Assembly (NCBI GenBank): GCA_013043705.1
Contig: JABDNS010000120.1
Coordinates: forward strand, 1 to 54,226
DNA: 54,226 nucleotides
From: Pseudomonadales bacterium
GTDB taxonomy: Bacteria; Pseudomonadota; Gammaproteobacteria; Pseudomonadales; UBA7434
Reading direction: 5' to 3'
The translations under genes were made by a program, and so were the position numbers. Every line of letters begins with the position of its first letter. Positions within the stretch are counted from its first letter, which is position 1. Positions 27,719 through 39,844 of this stretch are shown one piece after another. Under the pieces are notes generated by a model. That model was not told the DNA's origin, searched no databases, and saw only the letters and a list, made by a program, of their open reading frames with translations.

Positions 27719-28528
27719 ATGCCAATTGAACTCATCCTGCTATCGCTAAGCCCGATATTCCTGGCCTTTGTGATCTGGGAATATCGTCGCCAGCGCGAAA
27801 TTTACGACGTCCGGGACAGCCTGGCCAATGCACTGCTGGCATTGATGCACCAGGCCTCGGATGCGCTGGCGCTAATCGTGCTAATGCCCCTGTTCAACTG
27901 GATTTACCAATACCGCATTTTTGACATAGAGCTAAGCGTTGCCACTATTGCGCTGGCTTTCCTGATCCAGGATTTTCTTTACTACTGGTTTCACAAAGCC
28001 TCCCACAACGTACACTGGCTTTGGGCAGCACATGTGGTACACCACAGCTCCACGCGGCTTAATTTTTCTACCGCGTTTCGCCAAAGCTTGATGTACCCGG
28101 TAGCGGGCATGTGGGTATTCTGGACTCCCATGATGTTATTGGGTTTTGATCCGCACACCGTGTTTGCGGTGGTGGCACTAAACCTGGCCTACCAGTTCTT
28201 CGTGCACACACAGGCCGTTGGAAAACTGGGCTGGCTGGAAAAAATATTCAATACACCGTCGCATCACCGCGTACATCATTCGGTGAACGACAAATATATT
28301 GACAAAAATTTTGGCGGCGTACTAATTATATGGGACAAACTGTTTGGCAGTTTTGTAGAAGAGGATGCGAACGACCCTTGTCGTTACGGCATCCGTGGCC
28401 AAATACACAGCAACAACGTGTTCACCATTAGCTTCCACCAATGGCGGCACATGTTTCAGCGGGTGTTTAATGAAAGGGGAATGAAGAGAAAACTATCGGC
28501 GCTGTTTGCCTACCCGACTCATGATTAA
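27719..28528 (+). CDS. Sterol desaturase / fatty acid hydroxylase family protein
   Basis: His-box motifs HKASHNVHWLWAAHVVHHSS and SHHRVHHSVNDKYIDKNFGG; 269 aa. Confidence 0.92.
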   Translation: MPIELILLSLSPIFLAFVIWEYRRQREIYDVRDSLANALLALMHQASDALALIVLMPLFNWIYQYRIFDIELSVATIALAFLIQDFLYYWFHKASHNVHWLWAAHVVHHSSTRLNFSTAFRQSLMYPVAGMWVFWTPMMLLGFDPHTVFAVVALNLAYQFFVHTQAVGKLGWLEKIFNTPSHHRVHHSVNDKYIDKNFGGVLIIWDKLFGSFVEEDANDPCRYGIRGQIHSNNVFTISFHQWRHMFQRVFNERGMKRKLSALFAYPTHD

Positions 28529-28585
28529 TTGCGGTTAGCTGCGATTAAATGGCCGGGCAGGCGAAACAAAAAAACATCTGGCAAG

Positions 28586-29770
<1,185 letters not shown>

Positions 29771-29782
29771 TTACCCTATCAG

Positions 29783-31921
29783 TTAAGCGTAATAATTTTC
29801 GCCGGCCTTGGCCATGGCGCGCTGTTTATCGGTTACCTCGTAGATTTTCCCGAGGTGTTTGTACTGGTCGGCCATGGCAACGAAGTTGGCCATACCCATG
29901 CTGTCGATCCAGCGGAAAACACCGCCGCGGAATGGCGGGAAGCCAACGCCGTAAACCAGCGCCATGTCGGCCTCTGCCGGCGATTCAACAATGCCGTCTT
30001 CCAACGCGCGCGCCAATTCGGTAGCCATTGGCACCATCATGCGCGCAATAATTTCTTCTTTGTCAAACTCTTTACGTGCGTCAACGTGTGGCTCTAGCAA
30101 CTTGTAGGTTTCTTCTGACACCTGCTTCTTGGGTTTCCCGCGCTTGTCGAGCTCGTAAACATAAAAGCCTTTACCATTTTTCTGGCCGTAGCGCTCATTC
30201 TGGTACATAACGTCGCCGCCAGTGGTGTAGGTTTTACTCATTCTGTCGGGATAGCCATCGGCCATGACCTGACTGGCGTGGTCACCGGTATCGATACCCA
30301 CCACGTCCATTAAGTAGGCAGGGCCCATTGGCCAACCCCAGCGCTCCATCACTTTATCGACTGCCTGGAAATCTGCGCCATCTTTCATCAGCCCCATAAA
30401 GCCTGCGAAGTAAGGAAACAACACGCGGTTTACAAGGAAGCCCGGGCAATCGTTAACGACAATCGCTTTTTTACCTAGTGCATTGGCGTAAGCGACGGTG
30501 CGGGAAATGGCGGTATCGGATGTTTTCTCGGCGCGAATGACCTCTACCAACGGCATCTGGTGCACCGGATTAAAAAAGTGCATGCCGCAAAAATTTTCGG
30601 GTCGCTCCAGCGCCTCGGCGAGATGTGTAATCGAAATGGTTGAGGTATTGGAAGCCAACACTGCATCGGCGTTGACGGCTTTTTCTACTTCGGCCAGCAC
30701 AATTTGCTTGACCTTGGGGTTCTCGACAACCGCTTCAACCACCATATCTACGCTGTCGAAACCATCGTAGCTAAGCGTGGGATCGATGCTGGCAAGAATC
30801 TCGCCCATCTTTTCAACCTTCATGCGCCCGCGGTTAACGCGCTTGCTGAGCAATTTATTCGCTTCGGAAAGCCCAAGGTCCAGGCCTTCTTGCGCAATAT
30901 CTTTCATCTTTATTGGCACGCCTTTGAGCGCACTCTGGTAGGCGATGCCGCCGCCCATAATGCCCGCGCCAAGCACCGCAGCACGGCCAATTTTTTTGTC
31001 GGCTTTTTTCTCCCAGCCTTTGGCTTTTTTGGCAAGCAACTGGTCGCTAAGAAACAGGCCGATCATTGCTTTGGCAGTGTTAGAGCCAGCCAGCTTCATA
31101 AAACCATCGGCTTCAACATCCAACGCACCGGCACGATCCATGCCCGCAGCTTGCTGCATGCACTCAATTGCAACAATCGGCGCAGGGTAATTCGGGCCAG
31201 CCTGGCCCTTCACAAAAGCCTTCGAGGTTTCAAAAGCCATCATCGCTTCGGTCTGGTTCAAGCCAAGTGGGCCAGTTTTTTGTTTGCGCCTGGACGCGTA
31301 ATCCATCTTGCCATCAATAGCGGCGTGCAGCACTTTTAGTGCCGCGTCATGCAAATGCTCTGGCGCCACCACGCCATCGACAACACCTGCTTTCAAGGCT
31401 TTGTCGGCGCGTTGCTCAGCACCCGATGCAATCCAGTCTATCGCCGTATCTGCACCGGCAATGCGCGGCAATCGCACCGTGCCGCCCCAGCCGGGAATGA
31501 TGCCGAGCTTGGTCTCAGGCAGGCCGATCTTGGCAACAGTACTCATCACGCGAAAATCGCAAGCCAGCGCAATTTCCAGGCCACCGCCCATGGCATAGCC
31601 GTTAATCGCAACAACAGTAGGCACCGGCAAGTCTTCGAGCCGATTGAACTGAATATTGTTCGGGTCGGATTTTTTATCGAAGTCTGAACCGAATGTACTT
31701 TCAAACTCGGTGATATCTGCACCAACAATAAATACCGGCTTGCCACTACTGACCAGCACACCTTTCAGGTCTTTAACAGACCCCAGTTCATCGAGTGCCT
31801 TGCCAAGCTCTTGTACCGTTACCGAATTAAACTTGTTGACCGATTCGCCTTTCAGGTCAAAATTCATTTCAACAACGCCGCCTTCAAGCGACTTCAAAGA
31901 AATAGCATCACCTTTAAACAT
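29783..31921 (-). CDS. fadB: Fatty acid oxidation complex alpha subunit
   Basis: Enoyl-CoA hydratase N-term ([15 protein letters not shown]) and 3-hydroxyacyl-CoA dehydrogenase ([39 protein letters not shown]); 712 aa. Confidence 0.97.
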   Translation of the reverse strand: MFKGDAISLKSLEGGVVEMNFDLKGESVNKFNSVTVQELGKALDELGSVKDLKGVLVSSGKPVFIVGADITEFESTFGSDFDKKSDPNNIQFNRLEDLPVPTVVAINGYAMGGGLEIALACDFRVMSTVAKIGLPETKLGIIPGWGGTVRLPRIAGADTAIDWIASGAEQRADKALKAGVVDGVVAPEHLHDAALKVLHAAIDGKMDYASRRKQKTGPLGLNQTEAMMAFETSKAFVKGQAGPNYPAPIVAIECMQQAAGMDRAGALDVEADGFMKLAGSNTAKAMIGLFLSDQLLAKKAKGWEKKADKKIGRAAVLGAGIMGGGIAYQSALKGVPIKMKDIAQEGLDLGLSEANKLLSKRVNRGRMKVEKMGEILASIDPTLSYDGFDSVDMVVEAVVENPKVKQIVLAEVEKAVNADAVLASNTSTISITHLAEALERPENFCGMHFFNPVHQMPLVEVIRAEKTSDTAISRTVAYANALGKKAIVVNDCPGFLVNRVLFPYFAGFMGLMKDGADFQAVDKVMERWGWPMGPAYLMDVVGIDTGDHASQVMADGYPDRMSKTYTTGGDVMYQNERYGQKNGKGFYVYELDKRGKPKKQVSEETYKLLEPHVDARKEFDKEEIIARMMVPMATELARALEDGIVESPAEADMALVYGVGFPPFRGGVFRWIDSMGMANFVAMADQYKHLGKIYEVTDKQRAMAKAGENYYA

Positions 31922-32320
31922 CGAGTATTGCCTCTATCTGGAACATCTGTGGTTGCGGGTAAATAGTTTCAGGTATATTGCTGTGCGTGCTGCTAGCTAC
32001 GGGTAAAGGCGTGTGCATCTTTACGAGTTGCTGCGGGTATTCGTGGCTGCTGCAGTAATTCGCGGAAATTCGGGCCGCATTGCGTATTCGCGGGTTCACG
32101 GATCGAAGCGCGGCCTACCTTCGCGCGCCGCCAGCACAAAACAGCTAAGCCAACGATTACCCACTCTTTAATAACTGGCGCGCATTACACGATGAGCAGC
32201 GCCGATTTGCAAGACTTTGCTGCGCCCTGCCAATGCTGGCAAAATAGGCGCTGGGCAAATGCCCGGCAGTTCAAAAAAAACATTTTCTGCATAATTTTCA
32301 ACGACGCAGCGAGATTTCAT

Positions 32321-33172
32321 GTGAGCAAATCCAAGCAGTACACCCCCCCAAAAGTCTGGCAGCATGACGCCGAAAGCGGTGGCCGTTTCGCCAGCATCAA
32401 CCGCCCGGTTGCAGGCGCAACACATGATAAACCCCTGCCGGTAGGTGACCACCCAATGCAGCTGTACTCGCTGGCCACGCCGAACGGCGTAAAAGCCACG
32501 ATTATGCTCGAAGAACTGCTGGCGCTGGGCCACAGTGGCGCAGAATACGATGCGTTCCTGGTTAACATTATTGAAGGTGACCAGTTCGGCAGCGGCTTTG
32601 TTGAGATCAACCCCAACTCAAAAATTCCCGCGCTGCTGGACAACAGCACATCGCCGCCAACCCGCGTTTTCGAATCCGGCGCAATCCTGGTTTACCTGGC
32701 CGAAAAATTTGGCGAGTTACTACCTACAGCACCCGCCGCACGTGCTGAATGTATGTCGTGGCTATTTTGGCAAATGGGTAGCGCACCGTATTTGGGTGGG
32801 GGCTTTGGCCACTTTTTTGCTTACGCGCCAGAAAAAATTGAATACTGCATAAACCGATACGCAATGGAAATTAAACGGCAGCTTGATGTGCTGGACCAAA
32901 ACCTTGCTTCACGCAAATTTCTTTGCGGCGATGACTACAACATTGCCGACATCGCCACCTACCCCTGGTATGGCATGCTGGTAATTGGCGACCTCTACAG
33001 CGCGCAGGAATTTTTGAATGTTAAGTCATACAAAAATGTTGAGCGATGGGCCAACGAGATTCATGAGCGCCCCGCTGCGAAGCGTGGGCGACGTGTTAAC
33101 CGGGTTTGGGGAGACGAAGATGCCCAAGTACCGGAGCGACACAGCGCCGAAGATATCGACCGTGCCCTGTAA
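32321..33172 (+). CDS. yghU: Glutathione S-transferase family, YghU-like
   Basis: YTPPKVWQHDAESGGRFASINRPVAGATHDKPLPVGDHPMQLYSLATPNGVKATIMLEELLALG; GTG start 32321 chosen by family N-terminus. Confidence 0.9.
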   Translation: MSKSKQYTPPKVWQHDAESGGRFASINRPVAGATHDKPLPVGDHPMQLYSLATPNGVKATIMLEELLALGHSGAEYDAFLVNIIEGDQFGSGFVEINPNSKIPALLDNSTSPPTRVFESGAILVYLAEKFGELLPTAPAARAECMSWLFWQMGSAPYLGGGFGHFFAYAPEKIEYCINRYAMEIKRQLDVLDQNLASRKFLCGDDYNIADIATYPWYGMLVIGDLYSAQEFLNVKSYKNVERWANEIHERPAAKRGRRVNRVWGDEDAQVPERHSAEDIDRAL

Positions 33173-33191
33173 AGTACATTAAGCGAGCGGC

Positions 33192-36100
33192 TTACGCTCC
33201 TTCGGTGGAATCCTGCGCGCCCATACCGGCTGCCGCTTGCTCGCCTTTCGCGACTCGCTGATCTCGCTTTGCCTGCCATGCCGCATATTTTTCGCGCCCC
33301 GCCACCGGCAGCGCCAACATGGCGGGCGTTGCAATTAGCGTGAGTATGGTTGCAAAAGACAGGCCGAATACAATAGCCTGCGATAGCGGCTCCCACATCA
33401 TTGACATCGAACCGCTGGCGGTCACGCTACGGTGAACCAGGTTGACAGACAAGCCGCAAGCCAGCGGCAACAATCCAAATACCGTTGTCAGTGTTGTAAG
33501 CAACACCGGGCGCAAGCGCTGCGCGGAAGCGCGCACAATGACTTCGCGCTGGTTCAATTCCGGGTGTCGGTCGCGGACATGGTTGAAGGTATCGATCAAT
33601 ACAATATTATTGTTCACCACAATGCCTGCCAGCGCCACCACCCCCACGCCAGTGAGTACCGCACTAAATGCATTGCCGGTAATTATTAAACCCAGCAGCA
33701 CTCCCGCAGTTGACATAACCACGGCAAGCAAAATCAACGTACTCTGGTAGAAACTATTGAACTGTGTAACCAGCAACACAAACATCAGCATCAGCGACAA
33801 CAAAAAAGCCAGCTGCACAAAGGCAATAGACTTGCTCTGCTCTTCATTCGCGCCCCTGAAAATAATCTCGATGGCTGGGTCAAAGGTCTGTTGATCGATC
33901 CATTCCTGTATTTCACGCAACTTGGCGTCGGCAAAATAACCCTCTTCCACCTCGGCACGCACGCGCTCTACCGGCACGCCGTTAGTCCGACCAGCAGTAT
34001 CGACACCCTGTGCTGGCCGCATACTCACGAAGTTGGAAATTGGCACCAGCCCCTGGTTGGTGTTAATTCGCAAGCGCTCCAACGCTTTTATACCGCGCTC
34101 GTGCCGGGGGAAGCGCACGCGTATATCCACAGAATCCTCTGCGCCAGCCGGTCGATATTCATCGACCTTCACACCGTTCGTTACCAGCTGCACTGCCACG
34201 CCCGCGGCCACTACGTCGGCGCCATAAATAGCTGCTTGCACACGGTCGACCTGCAAGCGCCATTCAATCGACGGCAGTGCCAGCGTATCGTCGATATCAA
34301 CTAGCCCCGGCAAGCTCTGCATGTACTCGCTTAACCTTGCCAGGGCCGGCTCCAGCAACGCACGATCGCGCGAACGCATCTCTATTTGGATGGACTTGCC
34401 AACTGGCGGCCCGCCTTCAAAGGGGAATACGTCAACCTGAATGCCTGGCATTGATTCGGTGCGCCTGCGTATTTCGCGCATGACTTCGAAACCGCCAATA
34501 TCTCGTTGCTGCTCATGTAGTAACTCTATAAAAAATGAGCCGATGCGGTCTGAAGATCCTGTATCCGTAAAAGAATCCTGTGCCGTCTGGACCCCCGCAG
34601 ATAAGGTTTGCGTATTCATCGCGCGCAAACCATCAACGTCGATAATGCGGCCTTCTACCTCTTTCACCAATTCATTGACTTCGCTGGCCGAATAATTTCC
34701 GCGCGCCCTAACCGATACCTGCAAGTACTGTGGCTCGGCTTCGGAGAAGAAAATCATGCCAGCACCGAACTTATCATAAGACACGAATATACCTGCCAGC
34801 AGGCCAAAAATAATCAATAGTGTTCGAATCGGGCGTGCGGTCACGCGGCCAAGAAAGCGCGCATAACGACCGGTAAAGGTTTTCAGCGAAGCAGGGTCTC
34901 CTGTTTCGAGCACGTGCATTTGCACCGCTTCCTCACGGTGCGCGCGAGGTTTGCCAAACAGCGTACCAAGCACCGGGCCAAACAATAGTGCGTAGAACAA
35001 CGATCCCACCAATACCGTAAATACGGTTATCGGCAAATAACTCATAAACTGGCCGGATACGCCGGGCCAAAACATCAGCGGCAAAAAAGCCGCCAGTGTT
35101 GTTGCAGTAGACGCTACAACCGGCCAGAACATTCTTTTCACCGCCGCTGCGTAGGCTTTGCGGTGATCCATACCATCGGCCATCTGCCTATCGGCATATT
35201 CGGTTACCACAATCGCGCCATCGATTAGCATGCCCAAACCAAGCAACATGCCAAACATCACCATAAAGTTGAAGGTATAACCGAGCAGGTAAATAATGAT
35301 GACCGAAAACAGCAAGGATACCGGTATACCAAGCCCAACGATTAAACCGCTACGAACACCCATTACCGCAACCACAAGCACCATAACCAACGCCAGCGCG
35401 GTAACGATATTGCCTTGTAGCTCCGAGACCTGCTCGCGGCTAAACTCTGCCTGGTTGTGCGAGATAACAAGGTCGATACCTGCGGGCACCCGCGCCCGCG
35501 CCGCGTCAACAATGGCCACTACTTCATCTGCGGTACTGACAATATTGCCGTCGGCTTTTTTCTTTACCGCAATAGTTATACTGTTGCGGCCATTGAACCT
35601 GGAATAAGCAGTGCGATCCTTGAAGGTGCGCTGCACAGTTGCAATATCGCCCAGCGTTATTACCGCATCGCCCTTTTGTACAATTGGCAATTCCAGTACG
35701 TCGCTAGCCTCTTCGACTAAAGAGGGCACCTTCACTGCAAATCGACCCAGGCCAGTATCGATGCTTCCGGCGGGGATCAGGCGGTTGTTGCGTTGCAGCG
35801 TGTTGATCAGCTGCTCGCTGGTAATACGGTAAGCCTCTAACGCTTCGGGATCTATAATGACCTCGAGCAACTCTTCCCGATGCCCTTGCAAATCGGCAGA
35901 TAACACCGAAGGAATGGTTTCTATTTCGTCGCGAAGCGCCAAGGCTGCCTGGTAAACGCTGCGCTCATCGACATTTTCGCCAAGTAAATTAACCTGGATC
36001 ATCGGAAAATTATCGATGCGGATTTCTTTAATGAAGGGCTCTTCAGCGTCGGAGGGCAATTCTGCTTTTGCGCGGTCGACTGCTTCACGTAGATCGAACA

Positions 36101-36416
36101 GGGCTTCGTTGAGACCTTGCTCTATTTCGAATTCGACGAATGTTGTGCCTATACCCTCGGCCGCCAACGAGTTGATTTCTGCAACGCCTTCAATTTTGCG
36201 AATTTCCAACTCCATCGGTTCGATAAGCAATCGCTCGGCATCTTCGGGCGAAATGCCTTCGTGCACCATGCCAACATAAAAGAACGGCAAGTCGACGTTG
36301 GGTTCGCCTGCAATGGGAATCGCGTTGCGCGCAAAAACGCCACAAAAAATTACCATAAACATCAGCAGCATGGTGGTACGCGTGCGACTGATCGCATTGT
36401 CGATAAATTTAATCAC
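33192..36416 (-). CDS. Efflux RND transporter permease (AcrB/HAE1-type)
   Basis: KFIDNAISRTRTTMLLMFMVIFCGVFARNAIPI; AYRITSEQLINTLQRNN; GMLLGLGMLIDGAIVVTEYADRQMADG; GTG start 36416 just after the adaptor stop. Confidence 0.95.
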   Translation of the reverse strand: MIKFIDNAISRTRTTMLLMFMVIFCGVFARNAIPIAGEPNVDLPFFYVGMVHEGISPEDAERLLIEPMELEIRKIEGVAEINSLAAEGIGTTFVEFEIEQGLNEALFDLREAVDRAKAELPSDAEEPFIKEIRIDNFPMIQVNLLGENVDERSVYQAALALRDEIETIPSVLSADLQGHREELLEVIIDPEALEAYRITSEQLINTLQRNNRLIPAGSIDTGLGRFAVKVPSLVEEASDVLELPIVQKGDAVITLGDIATVQRTFKDRTAYSRFNGRNSITIAVKKKADGNIVSTADEVVAIVDAARARVPAGIDLVISHNQAEFSREQVSELQGNIVTALALVMVLVVAVMGVRSGLIVGLGIPVSLLFSVIIIYLLGYTFNFMVMFGMLLGLGMLIDGAIVVTEYADRQMADGMDHRKAYAAAVKRMFWPVVASTATTLAAFLPLMFWPGVSGQFMSYLPITVFTVLVGSLFYALLFGPVLGTLFGKPRAHREEAVQMHVLETGDPASLKTFTGRYARFLGRVTARPIRTLLIIFGLLAGIFVSYDKFGAGMIFFSEAEPQYLQVSVRARGNYSASEVNELVKEVEGRIIDVDGLRAMNTQTLSAGVQTAQDSFTDTGSSDRIGSFFIELLHEQQRDIGGFEVMREIRRRTESMPGIQVDVFPFEGGPPVGKSIQIEMRSRDRALLEPALARLSEYMQSLPGLVDIDDTLALPSIEWRLQVDRVQAAIYGADVVAAGVAVQLVTNGVKVDEYRPAGAEDSVDIRVRFPRHERGIKALERLRINTNQGLVPISNFVSMRPAQGVDTAGRTNGVPVERVRAEVEEGYFADAKLREIQEWIDQQTFDPAIEIIFRGANEEQSKSIAFVQLAFLLSLMLMFVLLVTQFNSFYQSTLILLAVVMSTAGVLLGLIITGNAFSAVLTGVGVVALAGIVVNNNIVLIDTFNHVRDRHPELNQREVIVRASAQRLRPVLLTTLTTVFGLLPLACGLSVNLVHRSVTASGSMSMMWEPLSQAIVFGLSFATILTLIATPAMLALPVAGREKYAAWQAKRDQRVAKGEQAAAGMGAQDSTEGA

Positions 36417-36421
36417 TGCTG

Positions 36422-37531
36422 TTAATCGCTCAATATCCCAAGCGCCGATGCTTCCTGTAAAACAGGCGCCACATTTTGCCCGGCCAGTACAGATTCCTGG
36501 CCTACGGTAATCAACCTGACTCGCTGCGGCAGCCCGGTGACCCACACACCTTGCTCGGTGTCTTCCAGCAGTGAAATGGGATGAAACTCCACTATGTTGT
36601 TGTCATCAACGACTCGCAAACCTACTTCGCCATTGTCATTCAGCGTAAACAAGGCCGGCGATACCAAATGCGCCATAACTTGATCGAGTTTGACACTCAG
36701 CCGTGCAGTTTGGCCCGACTTTAGAGAGCGATCGGCATTCGCAACCGTTACCTCTATAGGAAACGTGCGGGTAACCGGATCACTCTGGCTGGCAACAAAA
36801 GTAACCACGCCTTGCAACGATCGGCCCGCTACTGTTTTGCCGGTGACCGTAGCGCCGACCGGCAGGAAGCCAACATCACTTTCAGAAATATTCGCAGTCA
36901 CTAACATTGGGTCGAGGTCGATCAACGTCACACAAGCAGTACCAACGCTGGCATAGTCCCCTACGTGCATATGCAGTTTGTCGACAACGCCGGCAAATGG
37001 CGCTCGCACACGCGTATTTTGCAAATTAATTTGCTCTCGCTTTAACAACGCCCGCGCACTTTCAAGCCGGGCTTCGGCCGCTGCGATCGCCGTTTTAGAC
37101 TGCAAGCCCTTTGCCTGCAACTTGCGCGTACCCTCGTATTCGATCTCGTACTGGCGCAGCTGTGCTTGCGCCTGCACGACCGCCGCGTTGCGATCATCTG
37201 TTGCCAATTCACAAAGTAAAGTACCTTTCTTGACGAAGTCTCCCCTTTCTACAGGCCGGGCAACAACTGCGCCGGCCACTTGGGTCTTGACGTCAACCTG
37301 GCGCTTGCTTTGGGTTTTGCCGCGCAATAAAAGCTGCCTTACTCGCGGTTGCGAGTCGATGATGCGGACGCGTACCGAGGCGGGCTGCGGTTGATTCTGC
37401 GCTTGCTCAGCATTCTGGACAACAATAGTCCTGCTTTCAGATTCATTGCCATCACCAAAGAAGGCACCGCTTAACAGCCAAAGTGAAACAGCAATAGCGA
37501 TTGCTAGTGCTGTAAGAAAGTTTCGCTGCAT
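36422..37531 (-). CDS. Efflux RND transporter periplasmic adaptor
   Basis: 369 aa, lipoyl/coiled-coil/beta-barrel pattern (RVRAPFAGVVDKLHMHVGDYASVGTACVTLIDLDPM); upstream of RND permease. Confidence 0.93.
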   Translation of the reverse strand: MQRNFLTALAIAIAVSLWLLSGAFFGDGNESESRTIVVQNAEQAQNQPQPASVRVRIIDSQPRVRQLLLRGKTQSKRQVDVKTQVAGAVVARPVERGDFVKKGTLLCELATDDRNAAVVQAQAQLRQYEIEYEGTRKLQAKGLQSKTAIAAAEARLESARALLKREQINLQNTRVRAPFAGVVDKLHMHVGDYASVGTACVTLIDLDPMLVTANISESDVGFLPVGATVTGKTVAGRSLQGVVTFVASQSDPVTRTFPIEVTVANADRSLKSGQTARLSVKLDQVMAHLVSPALFTLNDNGEVGLRVVDDNNIVEFHPISLLEDTEQGVWVTGLPQRVRLITVGQESVLAGQNVAPVLQEASALGILSD

Positions 37532-37820
37532 ACAATAATCCGGAAAATTCGATGAGACGCGCGCTTCAACTTCAGCAAGCTAGCTGCGCAAATAACATAC
37601 ACAAACAACATACGCGAAAAGCGCCAACAGGGATTAAAAGCCAGGAATGCGATTACCGAGGGTAAAGCGTGTATTAACCGGGGCGGTTGAGCCTGCGGGC
37701 ATTGGACGCAACTAGGTGCAATCCGATCTATTCATTGTAGGTACTGTGACGATCGGCAGCAACGAAAAGCCGCGGAATTCTGGACAAATACTGTGACTTT
37801 TGCTGCCGCGAGGCTGTGGT

Positions 37821-38570
37821 TTAACTCATCTTTTTGAGCATTGACAGCGGCGCAACTTTCAGAACAAGCCGCACCACGGCCCAGGGCCAGGCGGGCACAT
37901 AACTGTTGGCGCCCTCGCGTTCAATGCTTTTGACCAGGGCCTTACAGCCTGTTTCAGTATCGACCATAAACGGCGTGTTCTTCACTTTCTCGTTGATTTC
38001 ACTACGAATAAAGCCCGGGTGAACAGTGGAGACAACGATCGGCGTGTCTAGCAGGTCGATACGCATACCTTCGCTCATGGAAGACAGCGCTGCCTTGCTG
38101 GCCGCGTAAACATTTAGCGCGCGCCTGGCGCCACGCAGCGCGCTGATCGAGGAAATGGTAACCAGGTGGCCGGCATTCTGCTTACGAAAAATCTCGAGCG
38201 CCGCTTCACATTGCGCAAGCGCCGAGACAAAGTTGGTAATCGCTGTTTGGCGGTTCGCTTGAAAATAGCCTGTACCTATTGAGGCACCTTTGCCCATGCC
38301 CGCATTGACAATAATCCGGTCGAGACTGCCGAGGTCTTGCTCAAAAGCTTTGAACACTTCGAACACTTGCTCATGGTTATCGACATCGAGCGCCCTGATT
38401 GAAACTTGCAGCGATGAATCAATCGCCTTTATTTCATCTCGTAAACTCTCTAGCCGATCGACCCTGCGCGCGGCCAATGCAAGATTGCGCCCCTTGCGTG
38501 CAAACTCCAGCGCCATACCGCGACCCAAACCCGAACTTGCGCCGGTAATCAATATATTTTTTCGCGTCAT
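37821..38570 (-). CDS. SDR family NAD(P)-dependent oxidoreductase
   Basis: MTRKNILITGASSGLGRGMALEFARKG, NAGMGKG, YAASKAALSSMSEG; start trimmed from 38636. Confidence 0.93.
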   Translation of the reverse strand: MTRKNILITGASSGLGRGMALEFARKGRNLALAARRVDRLESLRDEIKAIDSSLQVSIRALDVDNHEQVFEVFKAFEQDLGSLDRIIVNAGMGKGASIGTGYFQANRQTAITNFVSALAQCEAALEIFRKQNAGHLVTISSISALRGARRALNVYAASKAALSSMSEGMRIDLLDTPIVVSTVHPGFIRSEINEKVKNTPFMVDTETGCKALVKSIEREGANSYVPAWPWAVVRLVLKVAPLSMLKKMS

Positions 38571-38711
38571 TGATGAACTCACTATGATGTAGTCGCTATG
38601 TAGTCGTTTGCCAGCGCCCAGAAAGAACCGGGCCAACCACTCAACGCGGTTGGCCCGGCAGCTATCTTAACTGATTAAAAGTAGTGAGGGGTTAGAAACG
38701 CCGTTAATGGG

Positions 38712-38966
38712 CTAATCCTGGTAGTCCTCGACCTTGCGGCGCGCATCGTTAGCCGCCTCTTCCACATCCTCACCCACTTCCTCAGCGGTATCACGCAAGT
38801 TATCTATTGGGTCATCATTATTCTCGCAGGCCACAACCAGCGGAAGCGCTAGCAGTGCCGCTAACGCCATCGTTACCCGGCGCGATGACCTGGCCCGAGG
38901 CGTCTTTGTGCAAGCCGCCGCATTAATGGTATTGGTTGGGGCCGCAGCAATTTTCTTAATAAGCAT
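38712..38966 (-). CDS. Small putative lipoprotein with acidic helical C-terminus
   Basis: 84 aa, lipobox-like ALPLVVAC then ENNDDPIDNLRDTAEEVGEDVEEAANDARRKVEDYQD; alternative ATG at 38870. Confidence 0.7.
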   Translation of the reverse strand: MLIKKIAAAPTNTINAAACTKTPRARSSRRVTMALAALLALPLVVACENNDDPIDNLRDTAEEVGEDVEEAANDARRKVEDYQD

Positions 38967-39027
38967 AAAGTGCCTCCTATCGTAGTGCTATGTAGTTAAA
39001 GGGTTTGAATTTAAGCACTTAAAGTAT

Positions 39028-39044
39028 TGCAGCAAGCGTGCCAA
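39028..39044 (-). promoter_or_regulatory. Candidate sigma-54 (-24/-12) promoter for the small lipoprotein gene
   Basis: Reverse strand TTGGCACGCTTGCTGCA: GG-N10-GC spacing exact; about 62 nt upstream of ATG 38966. Confidence 0.7.
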
Positions 39045-39238
39045 CTGCTAAACGCCACCCTAAACCGGGTAATAGCGCGCTGAGTCGCTGCGATCACGCG
39101 CATTCGTAGACCCGGCGGCAGGTAAATTCTACAAAGCCTGCAAATTTTACCGGGCGGTCGACAAGCATTGCGCCCTGATCCTGAACAGTTTTTACCCACC
39201 CAGGCGCCGAAATCCCGCAGGATAGCGGTTCTGGAAAG

Positions 39239-39255
39239 TTGGCATAGCGGTTGCA
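39239..39255 (+). promoter_or_regulatory. Candidate sigma-54 (-24/-12) promoter for DUF1328/CsbD genes
   Basis: TTGGCATAGCGGTTGCA: GG-N10-GC spacing exact; 71 nt upstream of DUF1328 ATG 39327. Confidence 0.75.
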
Positions 39256-39326
39256 ATATTGATCATGCACCACGAGTACAAAGCAAAAATACGTTTTTAA
39301 CTTTAGAAAAGAAAAGGAGGTACACC

Positions 39327-39491
39327 ATGTTTCATTGGGCACTGATGTTTTTAATCGTTGCAATTATCGCCGGTGTACTCGGCTTACCAAGTGTTGCGGT
39401 AATAGCTTCGGAAGTCTCATGGATTTTCTTTGTCGTCGGTTTAATCCTGTCTGTGCTGCTGTTTGTGATGGGTAGGCGCCCTCCCCTTTAG
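39327..39491 (+). CDS. DUF1328 small membrane protein (YtjA family)
   Basis: MFHWALMFLIVAIIAGVLGLPSVAVIASEVSWIFFVVGLILSVLLFVMGRRPPL; AGGAGG RBS; start trimmed from ORF 39168. Confidence 0.92.
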   Translation: MFHWALMFLIVAIIAGVLGLPSVAVIASEVSWIFFVVGLILSVLLFVMGRRPPL

Positions 39492-39594
39492 GAGCCAATA
39501 GCCAACCTCAGTATAAGTAGCAGACGGATTCGGGGGCACGCAGTAACCAAGCGTCAACCGCAACCAAATCAACCCAACCAATAGGAGTCATTTT

Positions 39595-39798
39595 ATGAAC
39601 AACGATATTCTTAAAGGCAAATGGAAACAGTTGAAAGGCGAAGCCAAACAGCGCTGGAGTGAACTTACCGACGACGACCTGGATCGCATCGACGGTAAGA
39701 AAGAAGAGCTGGTCGGTGCTATCCAGGAAAAGTACGGCAAAACCAAGAAAGAGGCTGAGCAGGAGCTGGAAGAGTTTCGTGAAAAACTCGATAGCTAA
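39595..39798 (+). CDS. CsbD family stress protein
   Basis: MNNDILKGKWKQLKGEAKQRWSELTDDDLDRIDGKKEELVGAIQEKYGKTKKEAEQELEEF. Confidence 0.96.
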   Translation: MNNDILKGKWKQLKGEAKQRWSELTDDDLDRIDGKKEELVGAIQEKYGKTKKEAEQELEEFREKLDS

Positions 39799-39844
39799 GT
39801 GGGCTGCCGCATGGAAGCGGCCTTACTGTCTTCCTTAAATCCAG

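Noticed and set aside
31940-32110. Apparent degenerate tgcgggta repeats upstream of fadB
   Set aside because: Spacing and sequence too irregular to separate from chance; no dyad or known operator recognised.
36417-36545. Long N-terminal extension of the RND permease ORF
   Set aside because: The extra 43 codons overlap the adaptor gene and do not resemble RND N-termini; GTG 36416 is the likely start.
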